35,600 nucleotides of DNA. Origin: Chara braunii. Its lineage: Eukaryota; Streptophyta; Charophyceae; Charales; Characeae. Below, in pieces: positions 20,195 through 29,277 of this stretch. Numbering within the stretch: position 1 is the first letter of the stretch; each line of letters opens with the position of its first letter. Where the stretch lies: NCBI GenBank assembly GCA_003427395.1, contig BFEA01000362.1:1020988-1056587 (forward strand), read 5' to 3'. Both the position numbers and the translations under genes were made by a program. The notes beneath the pieces are model-generated. The model ran no database searches, was not told the origin of the DNA, and saw only the letters and a program-made list of their open reading frames with translations.

Positions 20195-20225
<31 letters not shown>
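20142..20225 (+). mobile_element. SINE (type A), 3'-short, with poly(A)
   Basis: GGGACGCTGGACCCGGTTTC, AGCAGGTGCTGCTCC, CACCAATAGATGGAGC, then TTGTT and 26 A (20200-20225). The 3' stem-loop is missing. It follows a tandem duplication of GGATATGGTTGT at 20103-20137. Confidence 0.75.
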
Positions 20226-20341
20226 CAAGAGACTTATATAGCCTCGAAGCAGAGACATCGCAACAGCGAGGTTTGTGTGGAGGGTGACCTTGTACTTCCC
20301 TCCGCAGCAGTGGCCGCCGGCCATTGAGACAGACAGGCATC

Positions 20342-20478
20342 GGGTGTCGCTCCACTACAGTAACTCGGGAAAAAATGCACAAAAGACAAAAATCATGGCG
20401 ATGTATCTTTCCTTGTTCTAACGGAATATTCAATCTCTTTTTGCACATTTCCCGAGTCCCTGTGGTGGAGCGAGGCCC
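20342..20478. mobile_element. GGGCC-family foldback MITE, 137 bp, TSD ATC
   Basis: Left end GGGTGTCGCTCCACTACAGT; right end GGTGGAGCGAGGCCC. ATC flanks it at 20339-20341 and 20479-20481. The interior is the inverse of the copy at 14691 (GCACAAAAGACAAAAATCATG, CAATCTCTTTTTGCACA). Confidence 0.85.
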
Positions 20479-20481
20479 ATC

Positions 20482-21157
20482 ATGATTTGCAAATGAAATG
20501 AAATCCTGGCAAAACCTGGCCAAGAGTTCTGACACTTTTTCTGCCGCGCAAGTTTGGCCAGCAGGTGCCAGCAATGCCAAGTTGCCAACGGTTACAATGG
20601 ACCTGGTCACCAACCAAGCTTGGAGAATGGAGAGTAGTAGAAGTGCAACTGGGCCCTCTACCACAAAACTATCCCTAAGGTCTAATTGTACCACTCTCCA
20701 TCCACCAAAATTATGAATCTGGACATCAAATTTGTCCTGATGAATTCAAAATGTTGGCGGATTGCGAGCGGTGCAACTAGTAGGCCCTATAGCTTCCATC
20801 TCAGCCAACAGACAATCATAATTGCCAGCCTGCCAGAAGGACGAGCATTCCAAACAAGGATTTACTACTGCAGTAAATCTGGTCTCGCAATTAACCAGGG
20901 AAAAACGGCAAAAAAGAAATTTAAAGAAAAAAAAGAAAAGGATTGACAACCAGACCGCCTTGTCTTTGGCCAGTAGAACAAAAAGAAGAAAAATAAGGGA
21001 AAAAAAACGACTGGGGTAACTTTAGAAAAATGTGGGGAAAAAAAAAAAAAAAAACGATTGACAACTACCTAGAGTTACTAGACCAAACTTCAATTTTACC
21101 AGACCAACTAAAAGGGGACAAAATGAAGGCAAAAAAAAAAAAAAAAAAAAAAAAGGG
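20482..21157. other. No gene seen; A-rich
   Basis: Several A-rich runs (20930-21055 and 21131-21154) give Lys-rich open frames that are compositional. No recognisable domain. Confidence 0.5.
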
Positions 21158-21368
21158 NNNNNNNNNNNNNNNNNNNNNNNNNNNNNNNNNNNNNNNNNNN
21201 NNNNNNNNNNNNNNNNNNNNNNNNNNNNNNNNNNNNNNNNNNNNNNNNNNNNNNNNNNNNNNNNNNNNNNNNNNNNNNNNNNNNNNNNNNNNNNNNNNNN
21301 NNNNNNNNNNNNNNNNNNNNNNNNNNNNNNNNNNNNNNNNNNNNNNNNNNNNNNNNNNNNNNNNNNNN
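21158..21368. other. Assembly gap (211 N)
   Basis: Run of N between a 24-base A tract and a repeat that recurs at 23405. The gap size may be an estimate. Open frames spanning it are not real. Confidence 0.98.
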
Positions 21369-21460
21369 TTGGGCTTGTGCTCCACTGGCAGTACTTCAGA
21401 GAGAGTTTCTCTGACGTACGCGGCCAAGTTGGTAATGAAGACTGAAGCTCCACTGAGGAG
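21369..21460 (+). repeat. Dispersed repeat unit 1 (also at 22387 and 23405)
   Basis: GGGCTTGTGCTCCACTGGCA followed by GTACTTCAGAGAGAG, TACGCGGCC and GCTCCACT matches 23406-23495 with about ten differences. The unit at 22387-22425 plus 23329-23365 shares the later half with 23466-23545. Confidence 0.75.
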
Positions 21461-21840
21461 GAGTAGAAGTCAGAGAAGGTAGCCAAGACAGGTGAGTTAT
21501 GCAGAAAACATCAAATTGAATTTGAAAGAAAAGGAAGATCCTAGGTTGGCGGGAGGGATTTCATCTAATAGTATACCAATTTTAGCGTCACCCTCCAGAT
21601 ACCAAAAGAGGGTAGAAATAAGGGCATCCTCTATCCTAAGCCCGCTGTCCTATCCTGCGACCCTCCCTCCCGGATCCCACGGAAGTGATGCAATAGTATA
21701 TTGCCCATACGAGCAGCGCCAGATACTCATCAGCATGCGCAGAAATATTCCCTCCCCAAGAGGCCTACATCCACCGATCAGTAGGTGCATCCTGGAGAAT
21801 GCTAGCATATCACCAGAAAAAAAAGGCGATCGCTCCCGTC

Positions 21841-21969
21841 CGAAATAGTGTTGTTGTTGTTGTCTTCGTAGCTGATATTGTCCTCGTCATTGGTGTTGAC
21901 GACCTGGATGACCTCGATCCGCACGTTATTATCGTCTTCACGAAGATCGCTGTTATCGCCGTTATCATT

Positions 21970-22001
<32 letters not shown>

Positions 22002-22035
22002 CCCCGTCGCTGATGTTGTTGTTGTTGATGGCCTC
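21841..22035 (+). repeat. GTT/GTC cryptic triplet repeat
   Basis: GTTGTTGTTGTT tracts at 21850 and 21972-22000 with interrupted GTT/GTC/GAT triplets between. Gives Val/Leu/Leu-rich and Thr-rich artefactual frames. No gene. Confidence 0.85.
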
Positions 22036-22212
22036 CTCATCGCACTGTAAGGTTTTTGAGTTTTTGATGAGCTATTTAGGGTAGGTAATGATTCTGGGTT
22101 TCGTTATAATCTATCTTTTTGCTCCCTATTCCAAAAGCCTCTCCTCCTCATGGCGCTACAAAGGTTTTGAAGCAGATGGTGAGGGACACAGAGTAGGGAT
22201 ATGATCTCAGAC

Positions 22213-22390
22213 TATGATGGCCAGTTAATCCTCTCGGTTGAGGGCAATCACTGCTGCTGATCAGTTAATGGTGTGTGCCTACGTGTCGGTTCAGTTGTCC
22301 ACTCAGGTTTATAGCAGCATGGACACGTGGCATCATTGGCATGTCTACATGAGTTCTATTTTCTTTACAGACCAAAAAAAAAACAAAAAA
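22213..22390 (+). mobile_element. Possible second SINE family with A-rich end
   Basis: Shares the ordered blocks listed for 18530-18672 and ends in AAAAAAAAAACAAAAAA. TGGCCAGTTAATCC and GGTTCAGTTGTCC about 70 bases apart vaguely resemble tRNA A and B boxes, but neither match is strong. Polymerase III origin is only a suggestion. Confidence 0.35.
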
Positions 22391-22425
22391 ACTGAGGCTC
22401 CACAGCCCATGAAATTTGGTGCTTT

Positions 22426-23328
22426 GGGCCTCGCTGCACTACTCATGAAATGTGCTTTTTCATGAGGTGCGCATCGCTGCACTTACTCGTGAATTGGGCC
22501 GTCGGAAAACGCATCAAGAGCTGTCAGACGTTACTCTTGCAAACGTCAAGAGTTGACGTCGCTGCACTACTCTTGCCTTGTCGCTTGTGAAAATGCTTTT
22601 CATGAGCTGTCAGGGCGCCGTCGGACAGTCATCTAGAGCACTCTTGCTCTCCTGCCTGCAACCTTGGTTTTTGCAAGGGTGGTCGGACGGTTTCTTAAAA
22701 GGGCACGGGATTTCTAGAGCAAGCCCGGGTCTGGGCGGACAAACCACGCTGCACTGCACTCTACGACAACTGCCAGCGTCTCAAGAGTGCTTCATGAGCA
22801 GGACTATCTAGAGTAAGGGCCTCGCCACACCACTCTCGAAACGGGGAAATTTTTCAAGAGCTGTCAGACGTTCTCAAGAGTTGGGTTTTCGAGAGTTTCG
22901 GGCCCCTCGCCACACAGTACTCTCGAAAGGGCGATGGTGTTGGACAAAGAATGCAAAACGACAGTCGTACAGCTTTGTTTTTTTTCCGAATGGCCTCAGG
23001 ATAACGGCCTGACAGCTCTCGAAAATCAAGAGTCCTTCGAGTGCCCTCGGGAGGACGCTTGAAAAGAGCGGTGCTGCAGGCTGGGCGTTTAGGAGTTTTG
23101 AGAGCTACTCTCGAAACGAGGTTCTGACAACTCTCGAAAGAGTTTTCGGGCCACAACTCTCAAGTGGCTGTGTGGCGACGGCTCCAACTCTTGAAAACTA
23201 GGTTTCAAGAGTGGTGTGGTGAGACCCTAAGTGCAGCCACGGCCGAACTGTAGGCCATTTCAGGACTCTGACAACTCATGCCGCACTCTTGTTTTTTTTC
23301 ACGAGTCATGAGTAGTGCAGCGAGGCCC
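22426..23328. mobile_element. GGGCC-family foldback element, 903 bp, TSD TTT
   Basis: Starts GGGCCTCGCTGCACTACTCA and ends TGAGTAGTGCAGCGAGGCCC, an almost perfect inverse. Flanking T count is 3 on the left and 5 on the right, against 5 in the uninterrupted paralogue at 23498-23525 (GTGCTTTTTCAAGG), so insertion duplicated TTT. The interior is rich in short inverse pieces (CAAGAGCTGTCAGACG, CTCTCGAAA) and carries at least one nested relative. No transposase ORF. Confidence 0.88.
22817..23227. mobile_element. Nested GGGCC-family element, 411 bp, TSD TAA
   Basis: Left end GGGCCTCGCCACACCACTCT, right end inverse GAGTGGTGTGGTGAGACCC. TAA flanks both ends (22814-22816, 23228-23230). It sits inside the 22426-23328 element. 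A third layer may start at 22900 (GGGCCCCTCGCCACACAG) and end near 23184 (CTGTGTGGCGACGGCTCC), but I see no target duplication for it. Confidence 0.75.
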
Positions 23329-23404
23329 TTTTTCAAGGTATATGCAGCAGGGCTAATGATGTCATGAACTTCATCTAAAATAAACAAAACAAAACAAAAT
23401 CATC

Positions 23405-23550
23405 TCGGGCTTGTGCTCCACTGGCAGTACTTCAGAGAGAGCTTCTCCGAAGTACGCGGCCCAGTTGGTTATACAGACTGAGGCTCCACTTCCCATTAAG
23501 TTTTGTGCTTTTTCAAGGTATATGCAGCAGCGCTAATGATGTCATCATCT
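23405..23550 (+). repeat. Dispersed repeat unit 3, uninserted
   Basis: Begins TCGGGCTTGTGCTCCACTGG and ends GCGCTAATGATGTCATCATC. It is the intact version of the locus into which the 903-bp foldback element inserted, and also matches unit 1 at 21369. Confidence 0.8.
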
Positions 23551-23692
23551 CACGGCCATCGCAAGATAGAATGACCAATTTTGGTCCCTGTGTTACCTGC
23601 GCCTGTAGGGAAAAGAGGGCTTGCGACGGTCTCTCCAGTTTGAGGAAAAAGACGAGGCTGACACCAGGTGTGCTGGAAGGTCGAGAACTCTG

Positions 23693-23744
<52 letters not shown>
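23693..23744 (+). repeat. Poly(A) tract of 52 bases
   Basis: Longest homopolymer in the window. Preceded by CGAGAACTCTG. Probably a retroposon tail, but the body upstream is not recognisable. Confidence 0.75.
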
Positions 23745-23746
<2 letters not shown>

Positions 23747-23761
23747 AGGAGAGGGGGGGTG

Positions 23762-23955
23762 GGGAACTACCCGGGAGTCACAAAAATGAGTTGTAATTGC
23801 AGTATGGGCCAAGATACAGTTTCGACTTGCAGTTTGGACAATGTATACAATGCAGTTTTCTGGCCAGGTAGGGTGCCCAAAGTGCCATTGCAAACTGTAT
23901 CTTGCCTTGTAGTGCAATTATAACTCGTTTTTGTGAGTCTACTGAAGTTACCCCC
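23762..23955. mobile_element. Foldback MITE with about 60-bp arms
   Basis: Left arm GGGAACTACCCGGGAGTCAC, then AAAAATGAGTTGTAATTGCA, pairs with right arm TGCAATTATAACTCGTTTTT and GTGAGTCTACTGAAGTTACCCC. The inner ends read GATACAGTTT and AAACTGTATC. Flanks are G- and C-runs, so the duplicated target cannot be read. Confidence 0.7.
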
Positions 23956-24748
23956 CCCAAAAAAAAGGGGCATTTTGCAGGGCAAGCACTGCGTACAAAA
24001 CACCAACTTCGGCGTAGTGGTGGATGATCAAATAATGGGGGGAATTTCCCCCAGACAAGTCAGTGGAGCACAACCCTTGGCCAAAAGGCTTATAGACCTG
24101 GACCTATTGGCGAAGTATTCTACCACTCCGTTCAGGATTTCGATCATGTGTGGCCTCCAGTGACGCAGTACGGCCGTCGAATACACCAGATCTCCATGGC
24201 CTGGTATTTTCCGAGCAGGGACTATACCTCTTGTCCAATGAGATGCGTCGAAAAACAAAAAAAAAGTTAAAAAAACAAATTTGGACATGATAGCTCGTGG
24301 CTTTGCATGGGCAGGAAGTCTGTATTTTCTGGACTCAAAAGGGGGTGGGGGGGGTTGATTTCCAGACTTCTTTTTCTTTTTTTTTGGCTCTAAGAAATCG
24401 AACTTGAAATGTGGAATTCAAACATTGTGGTGGATCTGACAGGGAGGCTTCTGCGTCTGTCGGATGCCATTGGCCTGTTAGAGTCATCATGAGATACAGG
24501 GTGATGAATGTATCCACATACTCGTTACTTGTTCATCCTCGTGGCTGTGTTCGTGGAGTCCAACACATTTTATAGCCAGGGTACATCACTATGACGACTT
24601 ACGTGAAGGAGATCGTACCAACCCATGTATACGGGTCCACAGCTGTTCTTCTTTGTTTTATGTGCCATTTCAATTCATTTTAAATCAGAAAACGATCCAT
24701 TCATGCAAATAAAAAATCACTTTGTCTTTTCCAAAAAAACATAAAATT
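23956..24748. other. No gene seen
   Basis: Open frames are short and antisense to each other. GGTTGATTTCC and polypyrimidine near 24345-24385 are the only notable features. Confidence 0.45.
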
Positions 24749-25089
24749 GGGCCTGGCTGCACTATTTTATAGAGTTCGTCTAGCGCTGTCAGACTCCTGG
24801 ATTGGCATCAAGTGCTGTCGTCGCTGCACTTACTCCGGACTCTCGACTCTCGTGAGCACTGTCGGACAGACACTACACGACAAGGCAGCGACGATTTGTC
24901 CACCGAGACCGGAGGCCAACTCTCGAATTTGCAAACCGCATGAAGGGACCTGTGGGCCTTGTTTGAAAAAACAGCTCCTGCAGGCAGGGACTCCGGAAAC
25001 TTCAAGAGTTTGTCCGATGGGCCATTCCTGACACCACTTGAAACGCCGGACCAAGAGCAGTTTTCCACAGTTAGTGCTGCAATGACTCT

Positions 25090-25605
25090 GGGCCTCGCTG
25101 CACTACTGTCGAAATGTGCAAAACGAGAGTGAATCTTCCGCTAGAACATGGAAAGATGGCTTTATGTACCTTCCTGGGCATGCTTGGCGCCCCCCACCTA
25201 GAGATAGACCACTGGATCCCCCGATTGGCATTTAGCAGAGTCTGCTGATGTTCATAGGGGAGGGGACCTGAGGGGAGGCACAGGGATTGGTCCTGTTGGC
25301 ATGGTCCCTGATGCTTCCCCCGATTGGCACTTAGCAGAGTCTGCTGATGTTCATAGGGGAGGGGACCTGAGGGGAGGCACAGGGATTGGTCCTGTTGGCA
25401 TGGTCCCTGATGCTACCGGCTGTCCCCTAGCCGGTATCGCCCACCTGCAGGTGGGGAGGGGACCTGAGGGGAGGCACAGGGATTGGTCCTGTTGGCATGG
25501 TCCCTGATGCTACCGGCTGTCCCCTAGCCGGTATCGCCCACCTGCTGGTCGGGAGCGACATGATTTTAGTCTTTTGTGCATTTCAAGAGCAGTGCAGCGA
25601 GGCCC
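25090..25605. mobile_element. Nested short GGGCC MITE split by a minisatellite
   Basis: GGGCCTCGCTGCACTACTGT with GAGTGAATCTTCCGCTAGAA on the left, and CATGATTTTAGTCTTTTGTGC with GCAGTGCAGCGAGGCCC on the right, are the two halves of the 121-bp MITE seen at 14691. The flanks are TCT and TCA, so a 3-bp duplication with one change is possible but not certain. Confidence 0.7.
25218..25550 (+). repeat. Minisatellite, period 97-99 bp, over three units
   Basis: CCCCCGATTGGCATTTAGCA at 25218 recurs at 25317 (99 bases later). GGGGACCTGAGGGGAGGCAC recurs three times, near 25262, 25361 and 25458. The later units replace the CCCCCGATTGG part with TACCGGCT-gtcccct-AGCCGGTA, an 8-bp hairpin present twice. 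The unit length of 33 codons keeps one frame open, but this is not convincing as a protein. Confidence 0.9.
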
Positions 25606-25864
25606 TCACTCTCCATGTTTTCGAGAGTGAATCTGACAGCTCTTGAATGGAAATCCAGGACGCAGCATCAAGAGTTCGTGCAGCGGTGATGAACTCTTGA
25701 TTTTTCCAGATTCAAGAGTACTGCAGCGAGGCCCATTGTGTCACACATCGTAGAATACTTCGCTCGTGGGTCCAGGCCCCAGGGACTGGAGGGGGAGGAA
25801 AAAAAAAAAAAAAAAAAAAAAAAAAAGAAAGGGACTGGAGAATTCCATTCCCCCCCTCTTGTTC

Positions 25865-26003
25865 TTTTTTTTTTTTGGAGAAAAGATCAACTTTTATTAT
25901 CAAATGAGCAAGACGAGGCGGGGGACCTCACAATTCTACCCGGATTACTGGGGCCATTACCCAGGTTCGGCTCAACACAAACTGGAAACCGGGTCCAGCG
26001 TCC
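25865..26003 (-). mobile_element. SINE (type B), inverted
   Basis: Reads on the minus strand GGGACGCTGGACCCGGTTTC, CAGTTTGTG, CCTGGGTAATGGCCCC, GTGAGGTCCCC and ends in 12 A (T run at 25865-25876). It has the same 5' head as type A but a different body and no type A 3' stem-loop. Confidence 0.7.
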
Positions 26004-26208
26004 CTCGCTTGATCCTCCTGACAACTATTTCTCCAAAAAAGCAACGCTTAAGCCCACGAAAAGGTGGGAAAAGGACTTAGACTCACCCGGGACTGAATCT
26101 AAGACCTAACCTTCCCTATTCTGCCTACCTGCCCCCTTTTTCAAATTGGTCTTCTTTTGTGCTTCAGAGAATCTGATGCAGTTGTTTGGAAAGCATCTGG
26201 TAGGAAAC

Positions 26209-26341
26209 GGGACACTGGACCCGGTTTCCAGTAGCTGTGCTTGTGAGCGGAAGCTGGGTAATGGGCCCCGGATACTCCCGGGTCGTACTGTGAGATCCCC
26301 ACCTTCAATTCCACTTTTGTTTAATAATTTTTTTTTTTTTA
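26209..26341 (+). mobile_element. SINE (type B)
   Basis: GGGACACTGGACCCGGTTTC, GCTGGGTAATGGGCCCCGG, ACTGTGAGATCCCC, matching the inverted copy at 25.9 kb. It ends in a T run (26330-26340), not an A run, so the true 3' end is unclear. Confidence 0.65.
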
Positions 26342-26400
26342 AGTAAGCTACATTCTGCTCTCAATTTCACCTACGACATGCTTTCCAAAAAAAAAAAAAA

Positions 26401-26490
26401 AAAGAAAGAGTACTGCCTGGTTTCCTTGCTCTGTTTTCCAAAAAGGAAGAAAGAAAGAAAGAAAGAGTACTGCCTTGTTTCCTTGCTCTG
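26401..26490 (+). repeat. 33-bp direct repeats around an A/G-rich 24-bp insert
   Basis: AAAGAAAGAGTACTGCCTGG (first 20 bases) plus TTTCCTTGCTCTG at 26401-26433 recurs at 26458-26490 with one change. The insert is TTTTCCAAAAAGGAAGAAAG-like. Looks like a tail-only retroinsertion with a long target duplication, or a small tandem duplication. Confidence 0.7.
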
Positions 26491-26616
26491 GTGGGTCATG
26501 TACCTGAAGAACGCCGCTGTGATTGGTACATCAGTCGTCAGGTACTCTCTGTCGCAGTTTTCTTTCAGTTTCTTTTCAATTTCAAAATATATGCAGCTGA
26601 TATATTCAGGCAGCCC

Positions 26617-26686
26617 ATGCTCTATAAGCGCCTCTTTTTTTTTTCTTTTTTTTTTTTTGAAAGGCCTTATGCTCTATAAGCGCCTC
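26617..26686 (-). mobile_element. Tail-only insertion with 18-bp target duplication
   Basis: ATGCTCTATAAGCGCCTC occurs at 26617-26634 and 26669-26686. Between them are only 34 bases, mostly T, ending GAAAGGCCTT. On the minus strand this is a short sequence plus an A tail, the product expected from a nearly empty target-primed event. Confidence 0.7.
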
Positions 26687-27005
26687 AGAAACAGAGCTGC
26701 CTCATTTTTCTTTTGCATCAGATTCTGGGCTGCCACACAACTCTAAACCGAAACCAACCCCCCGAATGTTATAAGTTTTTCATACCTATCAATTCCAAGG
26801 GATATGAGCCAGAGCGATAGACAGAAATCCAAATTAATTTTGCAAAATCACAAAGAACTAAAGTAGCCCAGATAGTCAAGTACCAAGCAGAGAGCTCAAT
26901 GCACCAAGTTACCATCCAAATAAGAGCAAAGCCAGGATGACTCAATAATAATCACAGCCCCGGGAAACCACAAACACCAATCTCAGTGCTACACGATGTA
27001 TCAAT
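26687..27005. other. No gene seen
   Basis: Ordinary-looking AT-rich unique sequence with no open frame of note. Confidence 0.4.
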
Positions 27006-27135
27006 GGGACGCTGGACCCAGTTTCCAGCAGGTGTCGCTCCCCACCAATAGATGGAGCAGCCCGGCAGATAAGCCCTGAATTCTAAAAATTCTCTTACCA
27101 CCGTCAGGATAGAGGGATATCGCAAGGGCCTTCTT

Positions 27136-27171
<36 letters not shown>
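27006..27171 (+). mobile_element. SINE (type A) with 35-base poly(A)
   Basis: GGGACGCTGGACCCAGTTTC, GTCGCTCC, CACCAATAGATGGAGC, then a divergent 3' part that still has TTCTCTTACCA flanked by CCTGA and TCAGG, and 35 A at 27137-27171. Confidence 0.85.
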
Positions 27172-27172
<1 letters not shown>

Positions 27173-27177
27173 CAATA

Positions 27178-27254
27178 ATGCTATTGGTGCCTGCTCTTAC
27201 CAGCACCCCTAGCATCCGCGAGGGCTGTTCATTAAAAAAAAAAAAAAAAAAAAA
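27178..27254 (+). mobile_element. 5'-truncated SINE (3' hairpin and poly(A)), GCAATA flanks
   Basis: Only the 3' part is present: TGCTA-tt-GGTG, loop with CTGCTCTTACCAG, CACC-cc-TAGCA, GCGAGGGCTGTTCATT and 21 A. GCAATA lies at 27172-27177 and 27257-27262, a likely target duplication. Confidence 0.75.
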
Positions 27255-27266
27255 GGGCAATACAGT

Positions 27267-27426
27267 GGGACGCTGGAGCCGCTATCCAGCAGGCAGCAGG
27301 TGATGCTTCCCACCAATAGATTGGAGCCATCTATAAACTGGTGCTTGCTATTGGAGGATTCTCTTGTCACCTCCAATAGCAGGCTGCCACATATGTTTTG
27401 CCAAAAAAAAAAGAAAAAAAAAAAGA
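27267..27426 (+). mobile_element. SINE (type A), full, 8-bp TSD GCAATACA
   Basis: GGGACGCTGGAGCCGCTATC, GATGCTTCC, CACCAATAGATTGGAGCC, a 12-bp perfect stem (TGCTATTGGAGG at 27346-27357 against CCTCCAATAGCA at 27370-27381) and an A-rich tail to 27426. GCAATACA flanks it at 27257-27264 and 27427-27434. This is the clearest complete copy, 160 bases long. Confidence 0.9.
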
Positions 27427-27434
27427 GCAATACA

Positions 27435-27879
27435 ACGGAACCAATGTCAATGTTGACACTGAGAGCAACAAATGGAAAATGCGCACCGTGAGGGAGTGAG
27501 GGGAACAGGGTCCGAGAGGGGATGTATGCGGGGTGGGGAGACAGGGTGCGGAGGGGGCCAAGGGGGGGAGAGAATAGGGTGGAGAGACGGGGTGGAGGGG
27601 CGGTGGTGGAGAGGGGGGCGCAGGGTCCAAGAGGGAGGGTGAGCAGCAATGGGAACAGCCATTGCCAAAGGGAGAAACCAGGCAGCTTCGACTCAGCCAA
27701 GTGTTAACCATGAGGTAGGTTGGGAGGGAGTCCCTTAGAATTAGGGGGCCTCTTCCACAGGGCCGAGTGCCGAAGGTGACTCTCATATGTCTGTAATCCA
27801 GCCTCTACAACAACCTGGGATTTCAACAAAAAAAAAAACAAAGAAAAAACAGAGAGTTCACAACGTGCACGGACACTTT
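27435..27879. other. No gene seen
   Basis: Purine-rich plus strand at 27485-27640 makes Pro- and Ser-rich minus frames with no recognisable domain. Confidence 0.45.
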
Positions 27880-28025
27880 CCTCTTTCTTTCTACCCGTTT
27901 TCTTTCTTTCTTTCGTTCTTTCGTCCTTTTTTTTCCTTCTTTCCCTCCTCCTTTCCTTCTTTCTTTCCTTCTTTCTTTCCTTCTTCCTTTCCTTCTTCCT
28001 TTCCTCCTTTCTTTCCTCTTTCCTT
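27880..28025. repeat. TTTC/TTCC microsatellite
   Basis: TTTCTTTCTTTC and CTTCTTTCTTTCC repeats. Predicted Phe/Ser frames are artefacts. 28026-28511 holds no recognisable gene. Confidence 0.9.
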
Positions 28026-28666
28026 ACCGATGCGCTAGTGCATCACTATTACGATGCGCGGGCAGTGGGGGATTGCACGGGGGCAGCTGTGGATAAGCTG
28101 CGCTTAGCCAGAACTTGCTGTTGGGTATGGCGAAGGCGGAGAGGTGATAGAGCGTGTGGGCGCTGAGGTGGAGGCCGCTTCGAGGGGGCCCAACCATGCA
28201 CCTGCCATAACCTAATCTTGACCAACGAAAGTTGGTAATCCTAGATGGGCCGCAGAAGGAAGGAGAGAGATGTGGGGTTGGTCAATGGGCAGGATCTGCG
28301 CATCGTAGATATCAGTATTACTACCTGATCAGGGGCTTTGCCCGCTGATTATAGATACGGAGAACGAATGCGTTGTTGGAGTGGATACAGTTTTATCTGG
28401 ATGAAGAGCTCGAGATGAAAGACGTGAGTACATCAATAAACGTCGACTTCCGGGAGATGGATGAAGGACATCATGCCATGATCGGTATCGTCCACCGTCG
28501 CTGACAACAGACTTCAAGCTGTGAGCGGGGTTGTCCACTGTTGCCTTTACTCCTACTTCGGGCACTTCCTGATTTCTGGTGCTTTGACAGTTATTGACTG
28601 TGTTTCCCTAAATTGCAAGCGTTGCGAGTATAGATGATTGTATTTTCCTAGATTCTAATCGTTAGG

Positions 28667-28710
28667 ACAAGTCTTGCTAGTATTTGTGACAAGTCTTGCT
28701 AGTATTTGTA
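28667..28710 (+). repeat. 22-bp tandem duplication
   Basis: GACAAGTCTTGCTAGTATTT followed by GT is present twice in succession. Confidence 0.85.
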
Positions 28711-28947
28711 ATTGGTATTTTGTGAACTTCCAATTCGACAAGGGTTTTCATAATTCTAATTAGGTGTCCATTTTGTTAGTGTTACTTCGTTGGATTACGT
28801 TCCCTGTCGGTTTTGCCCATGGGTTGGGTAATTCCATGACATCATATTGATTTTTTGTGTTCTTAGTTGGTAGTGGGTAAGTAGGATGGAACCATTGAAT
28901 ATTTTGTTTATGTGTTGGTTGGTGGTCTGTTATCCATCGCTAGATTA

Positions 28948-29206
28948 GGATTGTTTCATAATGGTGATTTGGAGAAAGGGGTAAATCAGGATTTGAGTCT
29001 TGTTAAATAATTAGGAAACGTGAATTTTGTTTTAGGGTTGGGATTGGGATCATAGGTTTCGTAACCTTGGTTGGTGGAGATAAGGGTTGTTTGATAATTA
29101 TGGTGGTTTGGAGAGGGGGTAGATTAGGATTTGACTTTTGTTAAATTAGTGAACGTGAATTTTGTTTCAGGGTTGGGATTGGGATCATTGGTTTTCGTAA
29201 CCTTGT
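28948..29206 (+). repeat. Two tandem units, period about 136 bp
   Basis: GTTTxATAAT, TGGTxxTTTGGAGA, ATTAGGATTTGA, AACGTGAATTTTGTTT, GGGTTGGGATTGGGATCAT and GTAACCTTG appear in the same order twice, 136 bases apart, with scattered changes. Confidence 0.75.
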
Positions 29207-29277
29207 GAGGCTGTGGTGGGGATAGGTTTGGCCGGGAGTGCCTTACTTAGCCCGTTTGACCGCAGCAAATGATGTAA

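Larger units (their letters stand above)
24749..25734. mobile_element. GGGCC-family foldback element, 986 bp, TSD ATT
   Basis: Left end GGGCCTGGCTGCACTATTTT, right end AGTACTGCAGCGAGGCCC. ATT flanks it (24746-24748, 25735-25737). Inside are a nested short MITE (25090-25605), itself holding a minisatellite, and short pieces such as CTGTCAGACTCC and CAAGAGTT that recur in the 22.4 kb element. Confidence 0.78.

Noticed and set aside
21022-21486. Open frames spanning the N gap
   Set aside because: The middle is unknown sequence and the flanks are A/T homopolymers.
25301-25507. A small protein with 33-residue repeats
   Set aside because: It follows the minisatellite period by chance and has no start context or homology that I can see.
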